This document shows, one piece after another, positions 16,483 to 25,903 of a stretch of DNA of 64,000 bases (its first letter is position 1; each line of letters begins with the position of its first letter). The notes under the pieces were generated by a model. That model searched no databases, was not told where the DNA came from, and worked only from the letters and a program-made list of their open reading frames with translations. The translations under genes and the position numbers were made by a program. This DNA comes from Streptomyces cyaneofuscatus (GTDB lineage: Bacteria > Actinomycetota > Actinomycetes > Streptomycetales > Streptomycetaceae). The stretch lies in assembly GCF_000718135.1 (NCBI RefSeq), contig NZ_JOEM01000021.1, forward strand, positions 1 through 64,000, given 5' to 3'.

Positions 16483-17369
16483 CCACGTTCATCGAACTCC
16501 TCCTCGGCGGCCTGTCGATCGGTTCGGTCTACGCACTGATCGCCCTCGGCTTCGTCGTCATCTTCAAGGCCACCGAAGTCGTCAACTTCGCCCACGCCTC
16601 ACTGCTGTTGGCGGGCGGCTACGTCACCGCCGTCCTCCACGACGACATCGGGTTCTGGCCCGCGCTGCTCGTCGGGATCGCCGGGGCCGCGACCGTCGGG
16701 GCGGCCATCGAGTTCTTCGTGATGCGCCGCTACCGGGGCAGCGACCACAGCGTCCTGGCCATCGTCACCATCGGCGTCGACATCCTCCTCATCACCGAAC
16801 TCACCCGCCGTATGGGCACGGACGTCCTCGCGCTCGGCGACCCGTGGGGCAACGAGGTGGTGAACATCGGCGGGATCACCCTCGCCCAGACCAGGATCGC
16901 CGCGTTCCTCGCCGCCGGGCTCCTCATCACCGTGTTCCTGCTGGCCTTCCGCTACACCTCGTGGGGCGTCTCGATGCGGGCCGCCGCCGAGAACCCGCAG
17001 ACCGCCGCCCTGATGGGCATCAAGCTGGGCAGGGTCTCGCTCGCCGCCTGGGCCGTCGCCGGAGCCCTCGCCGCCGTCGCCGCCCTCTTCCTCACCGTCT
17101 TCCCGACCCCTGGTCTGGAGCGCGCCACCTCGCTCGCCGCGCTCAAGGCGTTCCCCGCCGCGATCCTCGGCGGACTCGACTCCACGACCGGGGCGCTGGC
17201 AGGCGGGCTCATCGTCGGTGTCACCGAGTCGCTCGCCACCGGCTACCAGAGCGACCTCTCCTTCCTCGGCCGGGGCATCGGCGATCTGGCGCCCTATCTG
17301 GTGATGGTCGCGGTCCTGCTCATCCGGCCGGCCGGACTCTTCGGCACGAAGGAGCTGGCCCGTGTCTGA
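16479..17369 (+). CDS. livH: Branched-chain amino-acid ABC permease LivH
   Basis: This 296-aa membrane protein starts MTTFIELLLGGLSIGSVYAL and has about eight hydrophobic helices. It carries the LivH family segment WGVSMRAAAENPQTAALMGI, the ATPase-contacting loop. The ATG overlaps the livG stop in an ATGA. It forms the membrane channel with LivM. Confidence 0.9.
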   Translation: MTTFIELLLGGLSIGSVYALIALGFVVIFKATEVVNFAHASLLLAGGYVTAVLHDDIGFWPALLVGIAGAATVGAAIEFFVMRRYRGSDHSVLAIVTIGVDILLITELTRRMGTDVLALGDPWGNEVVNIGGITLAQTRIAAFLAAGLLITVFLLAFRYTSWGVSMRAAAENPQTAALMGIKLGRVSLAAWAVAGALAAVAALFLTVFPTPGLERATSLAALKAFPAAILGGLDSTTGALAGGLIVGVTESLATGYQSDLSFLGRGIGDLAPYLVMVAVLLIRPAGLFGTKELARV

Positions 17370-18516
17370 CACCACCGCCGCAGCGGCCCCCCTGGTGACC
17401 ACCGCCCCCGCACCCGGTGGCGCGGCGGCCTTCACCGACCGGCTGCGCCGACCCCGTACGTACGCCGTCCTCGTCGCCTCCGTCCTGCTCCTGGCCCTCC
17501 CGTTCTACCTGGACCGCTTCTGGCTCCAGGCCGGGCTGTTCGCGATGGCGGCGGCGATCGGTGCCATCGGGCTCAACATGCTCACCGGCGCCACCGGCCA
17601 ACTCTCCATGGGCCACGCCTTCTTCCTCGCCGTCGGCGCGTACAGCTACTGCATCCTGGCGGGGGAGTCCAGCACCGAGAACGGCCACACCCTGACCGGC
17701 CTCGGGCTGCCCACCTGGCTGGCCGCGATCCTCGCCGTCCTGCTCGCGGGAGCCGCCGGTGGGGTGTTCAGCCCGATCGCCGGACGGCTGCGCGGCGCCT
17801 ACCTCGGTATCGCGACTCTCGCGCTGATCTTCATCGGACAGCACGTCCTGTTCAACGCGGGCTCCCTGACCGGTGGTTACAACGGGCGGGCCGTACCGCC
17901 GCTCTCCCTCTTCGGGTTCACCTTCGACGACACCGAAGTCGTCGTCGCTGCCGTCCCGTTCGGCTCCTCGGAGAAGCTCTGGTACGTGGGCCTGGCCGCC
18001 CTGCTCCTCAGCGCCCTGTTCGCCCGCGGCATCCTGCGGGGCAGGCCGGGACGGGCGATGAACGCCATCCGTGACCACCGGATCGCGGCGGGGGTCATGG
18101 GCGTACCGGTGGCGCGCTACCGGGCCGGGGTCTTCGTCCTGTCCTCCATGTACGCGGGCCTCGCGGGCGTCCTGCTCGCGCTGGTCTTCCAGCGGACCGT
18201 GCCCGAGTACTTCGGCATGATCCTCTCCCTCGAATACCTCGCCATGATCGTCATCGGCGGGCTCGGCAGCGTCGCGGGGGCCGTCGTCGGCGCCTTCTTC
18301 GTCTCCCTGCTCCCGCAGGTGCTCACGCACTACAGCGACTCCCTCCCGCTGGTCTCCGCCCCCGGTACGGGCGGACTGGCACCCGGTGAGGCGTCCCGCT
18401 ATCTGTACGGCGCCGCGGTGGTCGCGGTGGTCCTGTTCCTGCCCGGCGGCCTCGCCCGCCTCGGCATCGCACTCCCGCGCGTCAACCGTCCGAAGAAGTC
18501 AGGGGAGAAGAAATGA
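17362..18516 (+). CDS. livM: Branched-chain amino-acid ABC permease LivM
   Basis: This 384-aa membrane protein has a short cytoplasmic N-terminus and about nine to ten helices. It contains the LivM motifs LNMLTGATGQLSMGHAFF and GRAMNAIRDHRIAAGVMGV. GTG 17362 overlaps the livH stop by eight bases. It pairs with LivH in the membrane. Confidence 0.9.
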   Translation: MSDTTAAAAPLVTTAPAPGGAAAFTDRLRRPRTYAVLVASVLLLALPFYLDRFWLQAGLFAMAAAIGAIGLNMLTGATGQLSMGHAFFLAVGAYSYCILAGESSTENGHTLTGLGLPTWLAAILAVLLAGAAGGVFSPIAGRLRGAYLGIATLALIFIGQHVLFNAGSLTGGYNGRAVPPLSLFGFTFDDTEVVVAAVPFGSSEKLWYVGLAALLLSALFARGILRGRPGRAMNAIRDHRIAAGVMGVPVARYRAGVFVLSSMYAGLAGVLLALVFQRTVPEYFGMILSLEYLAMIVIGGLGSVAGAVVGAFFVSLLPQVLTHYSDSLPLVSAPGTGGLAPGEASRYLYGAAVVAVVLFLPGGLARLGIALPRVNRPKKSGEKK

Positions 18517-19763
18517 AACTCAGAGCGCTCACGGCCGTGGTCGCGGCCCTCACCGTCACCCTCGTCGGGTGCAGCGGCAAGGCGACCGAGGGGAAGGGCG
18601 ACGAGCAGGACAAGGCCGGGATCAAGACGGGCCCCGGCGTCACCTCCTCGACGATCTCGCTCGGCGTCCTCACCGACATGACCGGCGTCTACGCCTCGCT
18701 CGGCAAGAGCGTCACTCAGGCCCAGCAGCTGTGGGCGAAGCAGATCAACGCCAAGGGCGGCATCTGCGACCGGAAGATCGAGCTGACCGTACGGGACCAC
18801 GGCTACGACCCGCAGAAGGCCATCGCCGGCTACACCGAGCTGGAGCCGAAGGTGCTCGGCTTCGCCCAGTTCATCGGCTCCCCGTTCGTCGCCGCCGTCG
18901 AACAGCGCATCGAGGGCAAGGACAAGGGGCTGGTGCTGCCGCAGGCCTGGTCGGCGAACCTGCTCGGCTCCCCGTACATCCGCGTCGTCGGCGCCACGTA
19001 CGACGTCGAGACCATCAACCTGATCGACCACCTGCTCAAGGAGAAGCGGATCGCCAAGGGCGACAAGATCGGCCACGTGTACTTCGAGGGCGACTACGGC
19101 GAGAATGCGCTCACCGGCTCCAAGCACGCGGCCAAGGAGGCCGGGCTCACGGTCGTCGAGCAGAAGATCAAGCCGACCGACAACGACATGACGGCCCAGG
19201 TCGCCGCCCTCAAGCAGGCCGGCGTGAAGGCCGTCGTCGTCAGCGCGGGCCCGCGTCAGGCGGCCTCGCTGGTCGGCGTCGCGGCGGCCACCGGCTTCAA
19301 CGTCCCCGTCGTCGGCAACAACTCGGCCTACGCGCCCCAGCTGTTGAAGACCCAGGCGGGCCCGGCCCTGCTGAAGGACTACTACATCGCCTCCTCCACC
19401 CTGCCGATCGGCGACCCCGGCGACGGCCCGTCGCTGCTGGCGAAGGAGTACGCGTCGCAGTACCCGAACGACGTCCTCGACAACGGCGTCGTGGCGGGCT
19501 GGACGGCGGCCTCCATCTTCGGCGAGGCGCTGGACAAGGCGTGCGACAACAAGGACCTCACCCGCGAGGGCGTCGACAAGGCGCTGCTGACGATCAAGGG
19601 GTACGGAACCGAGTTCGGGGTCACTCACGACTTCTCCGACCCGGCGGCGCCGTCCACCCGGGAGAGCGTCATCATGAAGCCGGACGCCACGGCCCCCGGC
19701 GGGCTGAAGGTCATCAGCCCGGCGTCGGTCTCCGATGCGGCGAAGTCGTTCACGGTGAAGTGA
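18513..19763 (+). CDS. livK: Branched-chain amino-acid-type ABC substrate-binding lipoprotein
   Basis: This 416-aa protein has a lipoprotein signal peptide with lipobox LVGC at about residue 17. It then has the periplasmic-binding-protein type 1 fold (SLGVLTDMTGVYASLGKSV...). ATG 18513 overlaps the livM stop. It delivers ligand to LivHM from the outer face of the membrane. The family also binds amides, urea and aromatic compounds, so leucine/isoleucine/valine specificity is probable but not proven. Confidence 0.88.
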   Translation: MKLRALTAVVAALTVTLVGCSGKATEGKGDEQDKAGIKTGPGVTSSTISLGVLTDMTGVYASLGKSVTQAQQLWAKQINAKGGICDRKIELTVRDHGYDPQKAIAGYTELEPKVLGFAQFIGSPFVAAVEQRIEGKDKGLVLPQAWSANLLGSPYIRVVGATYDVETINLIDHLLKEKRIAKGDKIGHVYFEGDYGENALTGSKHAAKEAGLTVVEQKIKPTDNDMTAQVAALKQAGVKAVVVSAGPRQAASLVGVAAATGFNVPVVGNNSAYAPQLLKTQAGPALLKDYYIASSTLPIGDPGDGPSLLAKEYASQYPNDVLDNGVVAGWTAASIFGEALDKACDNKDLTREGVDKALLTIKGYGTEFGVTHDFSDPAAPSTRESVIMKPDATAPGGLKVISPASVSDAAKSFTVK

Positions 19764-19774
19764 CGGGCTGAGCA

Positions 19775-19822
19775 ACGAGGTCGGGCCCGGCCGCGCGTAA
19801 CTGCGACCGGGCCCGACCTCGT
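19775..19822. terminator. Bidirectional terminator hairpin after livK
   Basis: A perfect 16-bp inverted repeat (ACGAGGTCGGGCCCGG at 19775-19790 and its complement at 19807-19822) has a 16-nt loop and lies between convergent livK and the glucanase gene. It has no T-run, as is common in Streptomyces. Confidence 0.8.
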
Positions 19823-19830
19823 ACGGCTGA

Positions 19831-22212
19831 TCAGCTCGTGTACGCCTCCACCTCCGAGAGCTGCGCGGCCGGCCAGCCGGTGTTGCCGGTGAACGTCAGC
19901 CGCAGATAGCGGGCCGAGGTCCCGGGCAGGGTGACCGTCGCCGTGTTGCCGCTCGACGGGTTGAAGGTGTGAGCCGCCGACGCCTTCAGGGTGTTGTACG
20001 TGGAGTTGTCGGTGGATCCCAGCACGCTCAGGGTCTGGGTGCGCGTGGCCCAGGCCACCTGCGGGGGCAGCTTCAGCACCACCCGCTTGACCGCCTTCGC
20101 CGAGCCCAGGTCCACGGTGAGGGACTGCGGGAAGGCGTTGTTACGGCTCTCCCAGTACGTGTTCGGGTTCCCGTCCACCGCGTTGCCCGCGCCGTACACG
20201 TCGACGTGGCTGCTCGCCGTCACCGCACGCCCCTGCGCGAGGTTGCCGGTCTCCTCCGGCGGGTCCGTGGGCCCGGGCGGGTCCGTCGGTCCCGGCGGGT
20301 CGGTCGGGCCGCCGGGACCGCCTCCCGGAACGCCGCCGTTGGTCCACACCGGGTCCGGCCAGACGCCGGTGCAGGCGGGCGGATCGGCGTACCAGCCGGA
20401 GTTGCCGGAGCCCCGGGTGATCTGGAAGCCCGCACCGACGCAGTTGTGGATCGGGTTGGACTGGGCGATGTTCGTGGCGACGACATCGGTGAACCTGGCC
20501 TGGCCCGGCGACTGGATCTGGAGCGCGTAGGTCCCCGCCCCGTCGATCTTCACCCGGCTGAAGTTGAGCCCGTTGCTCGCCCCCTCGATGAGGTGGATCG
20601 CGGCGTACGAGCTGTCCAGGATCTCGGTGTCGGTGACGTTGATCGTCGCGCCCTGGATCGGTTCGTTGAGACCGCTGAACCAGACCGCGCCGACCCCGAA
20701 CTTCCAGTTGTAGTCGTTGTTCCCGGTCCGGATGAGGGTGTTGCGGGCGGCGGTGTGCGTTCCCGAAACAGCCGTTCCACGGCCGGAGTTGACCCCGGGG
20801 TAGCGGTTGGCGATGTGCAGGCCGCCGCCGTTGGTGATGCTGTCCGCCATGACGTTGTCGGAGATCGTGATGTCCTTGCCGCCGTACGTCACGATGTTGT
20901 TCGCCAGGATCGGCAGGATGACGGTGTTGAACGTGAACTTGTTGTTGACGTTCGGGATGTTCTCCGCCCACATGGCGAGGCCGTCGTCACCGCTGTTGCG
21001 GACGAAGGTGTTGGTGACGGTGGAGTTGGTGACGCCGTAGTGGAAGTTCACCCCGTCGGCCGTCTGGTCCAGGATCCGGGTGTTCTTCATGGTGAAGTTG
21101 TTCATCGGGCCGGTCAGCCAGGCACCGCACTTGGTGTGCTGGAGCCAGAGGTTGTCGACGACCGAGTCGGAGAGTGAACCGCCGATGGCGTTCACCTGGT
21201 CGTCGTCGATCCGCTCGCGGATGTCGCCGATGATCGCGAAGTCCCGCAGCGTCACGTTCGAACTGCCGCCCTGGGAGGCGTACTTGCCATAGACGCCGAC
21301 GGCCTTGTTGCGCTCCGTGGGGTGCCGGCCGGTCAGCACGCTGTACCAGGGGCCCGCCCCGCGCAGCGTCACCTTGTCGACGATGATGTGGTCCTGGACC
21401 TTGAACGTGCCCTGCGGGATGTACACCTCCCGGCCCTGGGTGCGGCCGGCATCCACCGCCGCCTGGATCTTCGCCGTGGAGTCCGCCGCGCCCGTCGGGT
21501 CGGCGCCGAAGTCGCTCACCACGTCCAGCGCCCCGGAGGGCTTGCCGATGGGCGCGGCGACCTGCTCGAAGTCGGCCAGGTCGATGGTGAAGGTGGGGGA
21601 CTGGGCGGTGGAGGAGACCTGGAGGCGGACCTTGGTGCCGGTCGGCAGGGTGGAGCCGAACATGGTCCGGGTCTCGTCGTAGAAGTGGTGCGGGTTGGTG
21701 TCGCCGGGGTTGTTGTTGAACGGATAACCCCCGTAGTACCAGCCGTACTTCGAGGTCACGGGCACGCTCTTGAGCTGCGCCCCGTTGACCCGCACGTCGA
21801 TCGAGGCGTCCCGGCCCGTCCCGGTGGCGTTGTCCGGCAGCGAGTAGCGGAAGGTCATCGCGTTGGCCGGTGCGGTGAGCGTGAACTCCACGTACTCGCC
21901 GACCGCGTCGAGCGTGACGGCCTGGCGGCCCGAGGCCTCCGAGGGCAGCGAGCCGTAGAGCCGGTTCGGGCCGATGAGCGTGCCGTTGGTCGCGGCGTAC
22001 TCGGCCTCCTGCTCCTTGAACGGGACGGTCGCCCCGCGTCCGGGGACGTTCAGCGGGGAGGGTGCGGGGACGGCGGCGGCAGCGGCGGGCGGTGCGCCGG
22101 CCACGACCAGTGAGGTGGCGGCGGCGAGCGCGGTGAGGGCCAGCGCCAGGGAGGCGGACAGGGAGCGCCGCAGGATGCGGCCGGGGCGTGGGGGTGGTGG
22201 GGGAGGGGTCAC
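19831..22212 (-). CDS. Secreted GH87-like alpha-1,3-glucanase (mycodextranase type) with F5/8C module
   Basis: This 793-aa secreted protein has a signal peptide (about residues 1-46, ending in an alanine run), an N-terminal beta-sandwich of carbohydrate-binding type (60-230), and a right-handed beta-helix domain starting ALDVVSDFGADPTGAADSTAK (about 240-620). A proline/threonine linker of PTDPPGP repeats follows, then a C-terminal F5/8 type C (CBM32-like) module. The segment TFVRNSGDDGLAMW with paired aspartates resembles the catalytic region of GH87 alpha-1,3-glucanases. It probably degrades fungal cell-wall alpha-1,3-glucan or mutan outside the cell. Another pectate-lyase-fold glycosidase is possible. 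Confidence 0.75.
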   Translation of the reverse strand: MTPPPPPPRPGRILRRSLSASLALALTALAAATSLVVAGAPPAAAAAVPAPSPLNVPGRGATVPFKEQEAEYAATNGTLIGPNRLYGSLPSEASGRQAVTLDAVGEYVEFTLTAPANAMTFRYSLPDNATGTGRDASIDVRVNGAQLKSVPVTSKYGWYYGGYPFNNNPGDTNPHHFYDETRTMFGSTLPTGTKVRLQVSSTAQSPTFTIDLADFEQVAAPIGKPSGALDVVSDFGADPTGAADSTAKIQAAVDAGRTQGREVYIPQGTFKVQDHIIVDKVTLRGAGPWYSVLTGRHPTERNKAVGVYGKYASQGGSSNVTLRDFAIIGDIRERIDDDQVNAIGGSLSDSVVDNLWLQHTKCGAWLTGPMNNFTMKNTRILDQTADGVNFHYGVTNSTVTNTFVRNSGDDGLAMWAENIPNVNNKFTFNTVILPILANNIVTYGGKDITISDNVMADSITNGGGLHIANRYPGVNSGRGTAVSGTHTAARNTLIRTGNNDYNWKFGVGAVWFSGLNEPIQGATINVTDTEILDSSYAAIHLIEGASNGLNFSRVKIDGAGTYALQIQSPGQARFTDVVATNIAQSNPIHNCVGAGFQITRGSGNSGWYADPPACTGVWPDPVWTNGGVPGGGPGGPTDPPGPTDPPGPTDPPEETGNLAQGRAVTASSHVDVYGAGNAVDGNPNTYWESRNNAFPQSLTVDLGSAKAVKRVVLKLPPQVAWATRTQTLSVLGSTDNSTYNTLKASAAHTFNPSSGNTATVTLPGTSARYLRLTFTGNTGWPAAQLSEVEAYTS

Positions 22213-22397
22213 GGGAGGTCCGTCCTTGCGGCTCGGGGGCTCTGCGGACGCCCTGAGGCTAGGAGAGACCCCGCAAGGAAGTCTATGCCGATGCGCAAAA
22301 TATTGCCCTGGGCGCTCAAATTAGCGACTCCGGGTGGGATGTGACGGCCTTTCACGCCGGACGGGCCCTCAACAGGCCTCCGGGGCGGCCGACTTGA

Positions 22398-24581
22398 TCA
22401 GACCTCCCGGCCGTCCATCCCGATGTACCGGAAACGCCCCCGCTCCACGCGGTAGATGAAGACCCCGGTGCCCGTGTACATCCCGTTGGCGGGCTCGAAC
22501 GCATAGCTCTTGGACACGCCCTTGTACCGCGTCGACCGCAGCACGGGCAGCATGTCCTGCCGCGTCACGCTCTCCCGGCCCAGCCCCTCCGCGCAGGCCG
22601 CGATCAGCCCGACCGCGTCGTACGCCTCGGCGGCCAGCAGCGGAGGCGCGCTGTCGAAGCGCTTGCGGTACGCGGCGGCGAAGGGGTGCACGGAGGGTAC
22701 GGAGGCGGGGTCGGCGGCCGTCGACACGACCAGCCACCCCGCCGCGTCCTCGCCCGCCTCCGCCAGGAACCGGGGATCGTGCACGGCCTGGGTGCCGATC
22801 TTCGGCCCGAGGAACCCCGCCTTCGTCAGCGCCCGCGCGAACCGCCCCGCGTCCCGCCACCCGCCGCCGTACACCACCGCCCCCGGCTTCCTCGCGACGA
22901 TCCGCTCCGCCTCCGCGTCCAGGTCACGGGTGCCCTCCCGCACCGTCTCCGCGAGGACCGTCCGGCCGTTGCCCCGCAGCCCCGCGTCCAGGAACCGCGT
23001 GGTCTGGCGGCCGTACTCGGTCCCGTCGTCCACCAGCGCCACGGTGTCGATCTCGTACGCGCCCAAGAACTGCGCCACCGGCAGCATCTGCATGTCGTTG
23101 CGCGGCCGGGCGCAGAGGAAGATCCGGTTCAGGTTCCTGGTGTCCCCGTCCACCACGCTGAGCAGCGGCAGCGCCGCCTCGTCGTACGCCACCAGCGCCT
23201 CGCGCGCCGCGTCCGCGCCGGTCGCCCCGATCGCCGCCACCAGCAGCGGGTCCTCGGCGAACCGCCGCACCGCCGCCGTCGCCCGCGCCTCCACTCCGCC
23301 GTCGTCGGCCGGGACCAGGCGCAGCGTGAACGGCGCGTCCTTGCTGGCGTTGTGCTCCTCGACCGCCAGGAGCGCCGCCCGCTCCTGGCCCTTGCCGATC
23401 GCCGCCGACGGGCCGCTGAGGTCGGCCTGCAACCCGATGTGCAGCTCCGGCCGGGCGGCCGCCGCCTTGTCGCCGTCCCCCTTGCCGTTCCCGTCCGGGT
23501 CCTTCTCGTCCCCGAACGCCGTGGCCAGCCAGGCGGTGGTCCCGCCCGCCGCCGCGAGGACCGCGCCGCCCGTGACGTACGCGAGGAAGCGCCGGCGGCC
23601 GGGGGAGGCCGGGACGGCGGTGGTATCCCGGCTCCCGGCGCCGGTCGCGCCGGTCGCGCCCGTCTCCACCGTGGAACCGGCGTCCAGGCTCGTCGCCTCG
23701 ATGTCGGGCAGGGCGAGCATCCGCGCCGAGCGCTCGGCGATCAGGTGGGTCACCGGACCGGGCAGCCAGCTGCCGCCCGAGGTGTCCTCGGCGAACGCCC
23801 GCCGGATGTCCCCGGCGGTCGGCCGCCCCTCCGGCTCCTTCGACAGGCACCCCTCCACCACGGGCCGCAGCCCCGGCGGCAGCGCACCCAGGTCCGCCGG
23901 GTCGTGCACCGTACGGAAGAGCATCGCCTCGACCGGGCCGCTGCCGAACGGCCGCCCGCCGGTCGCCGCGTACACCAGGACACAGCCCAGCGAGAAGATG
24001 TCGCTCGGCGGGCCGATCCGCCGCCCCTGCGCCTGCTCCGGCGAGAGGAAGCCGGGCGATCCGACGATCGCGTCCGTCGCCGTCAGGACCGTGTCGTCCA
24101 GCGCCCGCGCGATCCCGAAGTCGATCAGCCGGGGCCCGTCCAGACCCAGCAGCACGTTCCCGGGCTTCACGTCCCGGTGGACGAGCCCCGCCCCGTGGAC
24201 GGCCTCCAGCGCCTCCGCCAGCATGGAACCGAGCGCCCGCACACTGCGCTCGGGCAGCGGCGCCCCGCCCCCCACCGCCTCGCTCAGCGGCGGCCCCGGC
24301 ACGAACTCGGTGGCCAGCCACGGCGCCGCCGCCTCGGTGTCGGCGTCGACCACCGGCACCGCCCACCGGTTGCGCACCTGCCGGGCGATCGCCACCTCAC
24401 GCCGGAACCGGGTGCGGAACCCGGTGTCGTCCGCGTACTCGGCCCGGATCAGCTTGATGGCCACCAGCGCGCCGCCGGGCGACCGGCCCAGCAGCACCAC
24501 GCCCATGCCCCCGGCGCCGAGCCGGCCGAGGATGCGGTACCCGGCGATCCGTGCCGGGTCCGTGGAACGGAGCGGTTCCAT
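22398..24581 (-). CDS. Receptor-type Ser/Thr protein kinase with LivK-like extracellular sensor
   Basis: This 727-aa protein has a Hanks-type kinase domain at 14-270: glycine loop GRLGAGGMG, Lys43, HRDVKPGN (135-142) and DFG (154-156), so it should be active. A linker leads to one membrane helix (about 332-355, preceded by RRRF). The exterior part (378-727) is a type 1 periplasmic-binding domain (LHIGLQADLSGPSAAIGKGQERAALLAVEEHN) like branched-chain amino-acid receptors. It should sense an extracellular small molecule and phosphorylate internal targets. It lies 38 bp after a lipoprotein gene, with which it probably forms an operon. Confidence 0.85.
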   Translation of the reverse strand: MEPLRSTDPARIAGYRILGRLGAGGMGVVLLGRSPGGALVAIKLIRAEYADDTGFRTRFRREVAIARQVRNRWAVPVVDADTEAAAPWLATEFVPGPPLSEAVGGGAPLPERSVRALGSMLAEALEAVHGAGLVHRDVKPGNVLLGLDGPRLIDFGIARALDDTVLTATDAIVGSPGFLSPEQAQGRRIGPPSDIFSLGCVLVYAATGGRPFGSGPVEAMLFRTVHDPADLGALPPGLRPVVEGCLSKEPEGRPTAGDIRRAFAEDTSGGSWLPGPVTHLIAERSARMLALPDIEATSLDAGSTVETGATGATGAGSRDTTAVPASPGRRRFLAYVTGGAVLAAAGGTTAWLATAFGDEKDPDGNGKGDGDKAAAARPELHIGLQADLSGPSAAIGKGQERAALLAVEEHNASKDAPFTLRLVPADDGGVEARATAAVRRFAEDPLLVAAIGATGADAAREALVAYDEAALPLLSVVDGDTRNLNRIFLCARPRNDMQMLPVAQFLGAYEIDTVALVDDGTEYGRQTTRFLDAGLRGNGRTVLAETVREGTRDLDAEAERIVARKPGAVVYGGGWRDAGRFARALTKAGFLGPKIGTQAVHDPRFLAEAGEDAAGWLVVSTAADPASVPSVHPFAAAYRKRFDSAPPLLAAEAYDAVGLIAACAEGLGRESVTRQDMLPVLRSTRYKGVSKSYAFEPANGMYTGTGVFIYRVERGRFRYIGMDGREV

Positions 24582-24619
24582 CAGCGCTCAGGGCCTTTCG
24601 TTCAGGACCGGTCTCGCGG

Positions 24620-25462
24620 TCACTTCAGTTCCAGCTCGACGCGGTAGAGCACCTTGGCGCCGCCCTCGGCGGCGATCCGCAGCAGGTCGGAGTTCTGGTA
24701 GCCCTTCGCGCCCTTGACCGAGACGGCCGTCGTGACCGGACCGATCCGGGACTTGGACCAGACGTAGTCCTGGGTCCCGCCCGAACCGGGCCCGGTGTAC
24801 TTGCCCGCCTCGAACAGCGAGGCGTCCGCGTTGCGCACGTCCTTCTGGTCGAACTGCAACGACATCAGCCCGCTCAGCCGCTGTCCGCCGCCCAACTCCT
24901 GCGCCGGGCACCGGAAGCTCTCCTGGACCGTGTCCTTGATCTCCCGGTCGGCACCTTCGACGGTCTTGTGCACCGTCACGGTCACCGACCCCTTCACCCG
25001 CCCCTTGCCGTCCTGGGCCGGGACGTCGAGCCGCCGGGTGAACGAGTCGAGCACTCCGTCGGGCAGCGCGCTCCGGCTCCAGACACAGGAATCGGCCAGC
25101 ACGGTCCACGTCCCGGCGGTCTCGTACGGCGTCCCGCGCACCATCCCCGCCGTCCAGTCGTTCTCCCCGAGCGCTGCGTTACGGGTCAGCCTGCGGGCCT
25201 CCGCCGCCGTCCTCGGCACCCGTGCCGGGTCCGGAGTGAACTCGTACGCGCTCGGCAGCGCACCCGGCTCCTTGGTCTCCCCGGGCTTCTTCGGATCGGG
25301 CGTTCCTGACGGATCCACCGACTCCCCGGCCTGCCGCACGGAGTTCGACGGCTTCGGATCCTCCCCGGTCTTCGCCCCCGAACTCCCGCAGCCCGCCAGC
25401 AGGACCCCCGCCGCCGCGACCGCCACCACACGTGCCGCGTTGCGTCTGTGCTTCGTCATCAT
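24620..25462 (-). CDS. Putative lipoprotein upstream of the receptor kinase
   Basis: This 280-aa protein has a lipoprotein signal peptide with lipobox LLAGC at about residue 25 and a proline-rich, charged linker. A soluble domain of unknown family follows, with two cysteines (about residues 148 and 208) that may form a disulphide. It is encoded immediately upstream of the Ser/Thr kinase and likely works at the cell surface with it. I do not recognise a family. Two adjacent ATG codons are possible starts, both with GGGGGT upstream. Confidence 0.7.
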   Translation of the reverse strand: MMTKHRRNAARVVAVAAAGVLLAGCGSSGAKTGEDPKPSNSVRQAGESVDPSGTPDPKKPGETKEPGALPSAYEFTPDPARVPRTAAEARRLTRNAALGENDWTAGMVRGTPYETAGTWTVLADSCVWSRSALPDGVLDSFTRRLDVPAQDGKGRVKGSVTVTVHKTVEGADREIKDTVQESFRCPAQELGGGQRLSGLMSLQFDQKDVRNADASLFEAGKYTGPGSGGTQDYVWSKSRIGPVTTAVSVKGAKGYQNSDLLRIAAEGGAKVLYRVELELK

Positions 25463-25903
25463 CGGACCCCCGTCGTCCCCCCTGCCCCGCGCCCCGCCCG
25501 AGACGTCGGGGCGTCGGGTGCGAGGCGATTCTAGAAGCCCGGCGCGCCGGGTTGACGGGAACCCGGTACTCATCCCCCTGCCGGAACTTCTCAGCCACCG
25601 GGAGGGGTTGGCCTCTGGTGCGGGGGAGTAGGGCGTGGTATGCGCCGCCGCCCCCACACCCCGGTGGCTGAAATCAGGCCATGGCGGGCGGGCGGAACTC
25701 CCGTACGGCAGGGGCGGCAGCGGGCGCTCGGGCGCCGCGTAACCACCCTGTACGGGTTCCGTGTTCGGCGGAAAATTGGTCTGGACCACCTGAGGGGTCG
25801 GTGGTTAGCTCGACTCCGGACCCGGGGCCGCCGGGCTGCGGGCCGTTCCGTTCCGGTCCGTGTTTCCGTCGCTTGCCCGCGTCCTGCTGAGGGGATCCAT
25901 CCC
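25463..25903. other. 441-bp divergent promoter region
   Basis: This gap separates the lipoprotein-kinase operon (minus) from the methyltransferase operon (plus). No coding region with domain content is visible; a plus-strand frame open from 25640 into the methyltransferase gene reads as arginine-rich non-protein sequence. The part near 25770-25812 is less GC-rich, with TTGGTC and TTAGCT words about 25 bp apart. It also has an ACCACC/GGTGGT inverted pair, the best candidate promoter for the plus-strand operon. Confidence 0.45.

Noticed and set aside
15468..18330. Several long minus-strand frames opposite the liv operon
   Set aside because: The liv genes overlap by start/stop codons and carry all ABC motifs, so the antisense frames have no support.
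22510..24717. A 735-aa plus-strand open reading frame opposite the receptor kinase
   Set aside because: The sequence is serine/arginine/proline-rich without recognisable domains, while the minus strand encodes an intact kinase and sensor domain.
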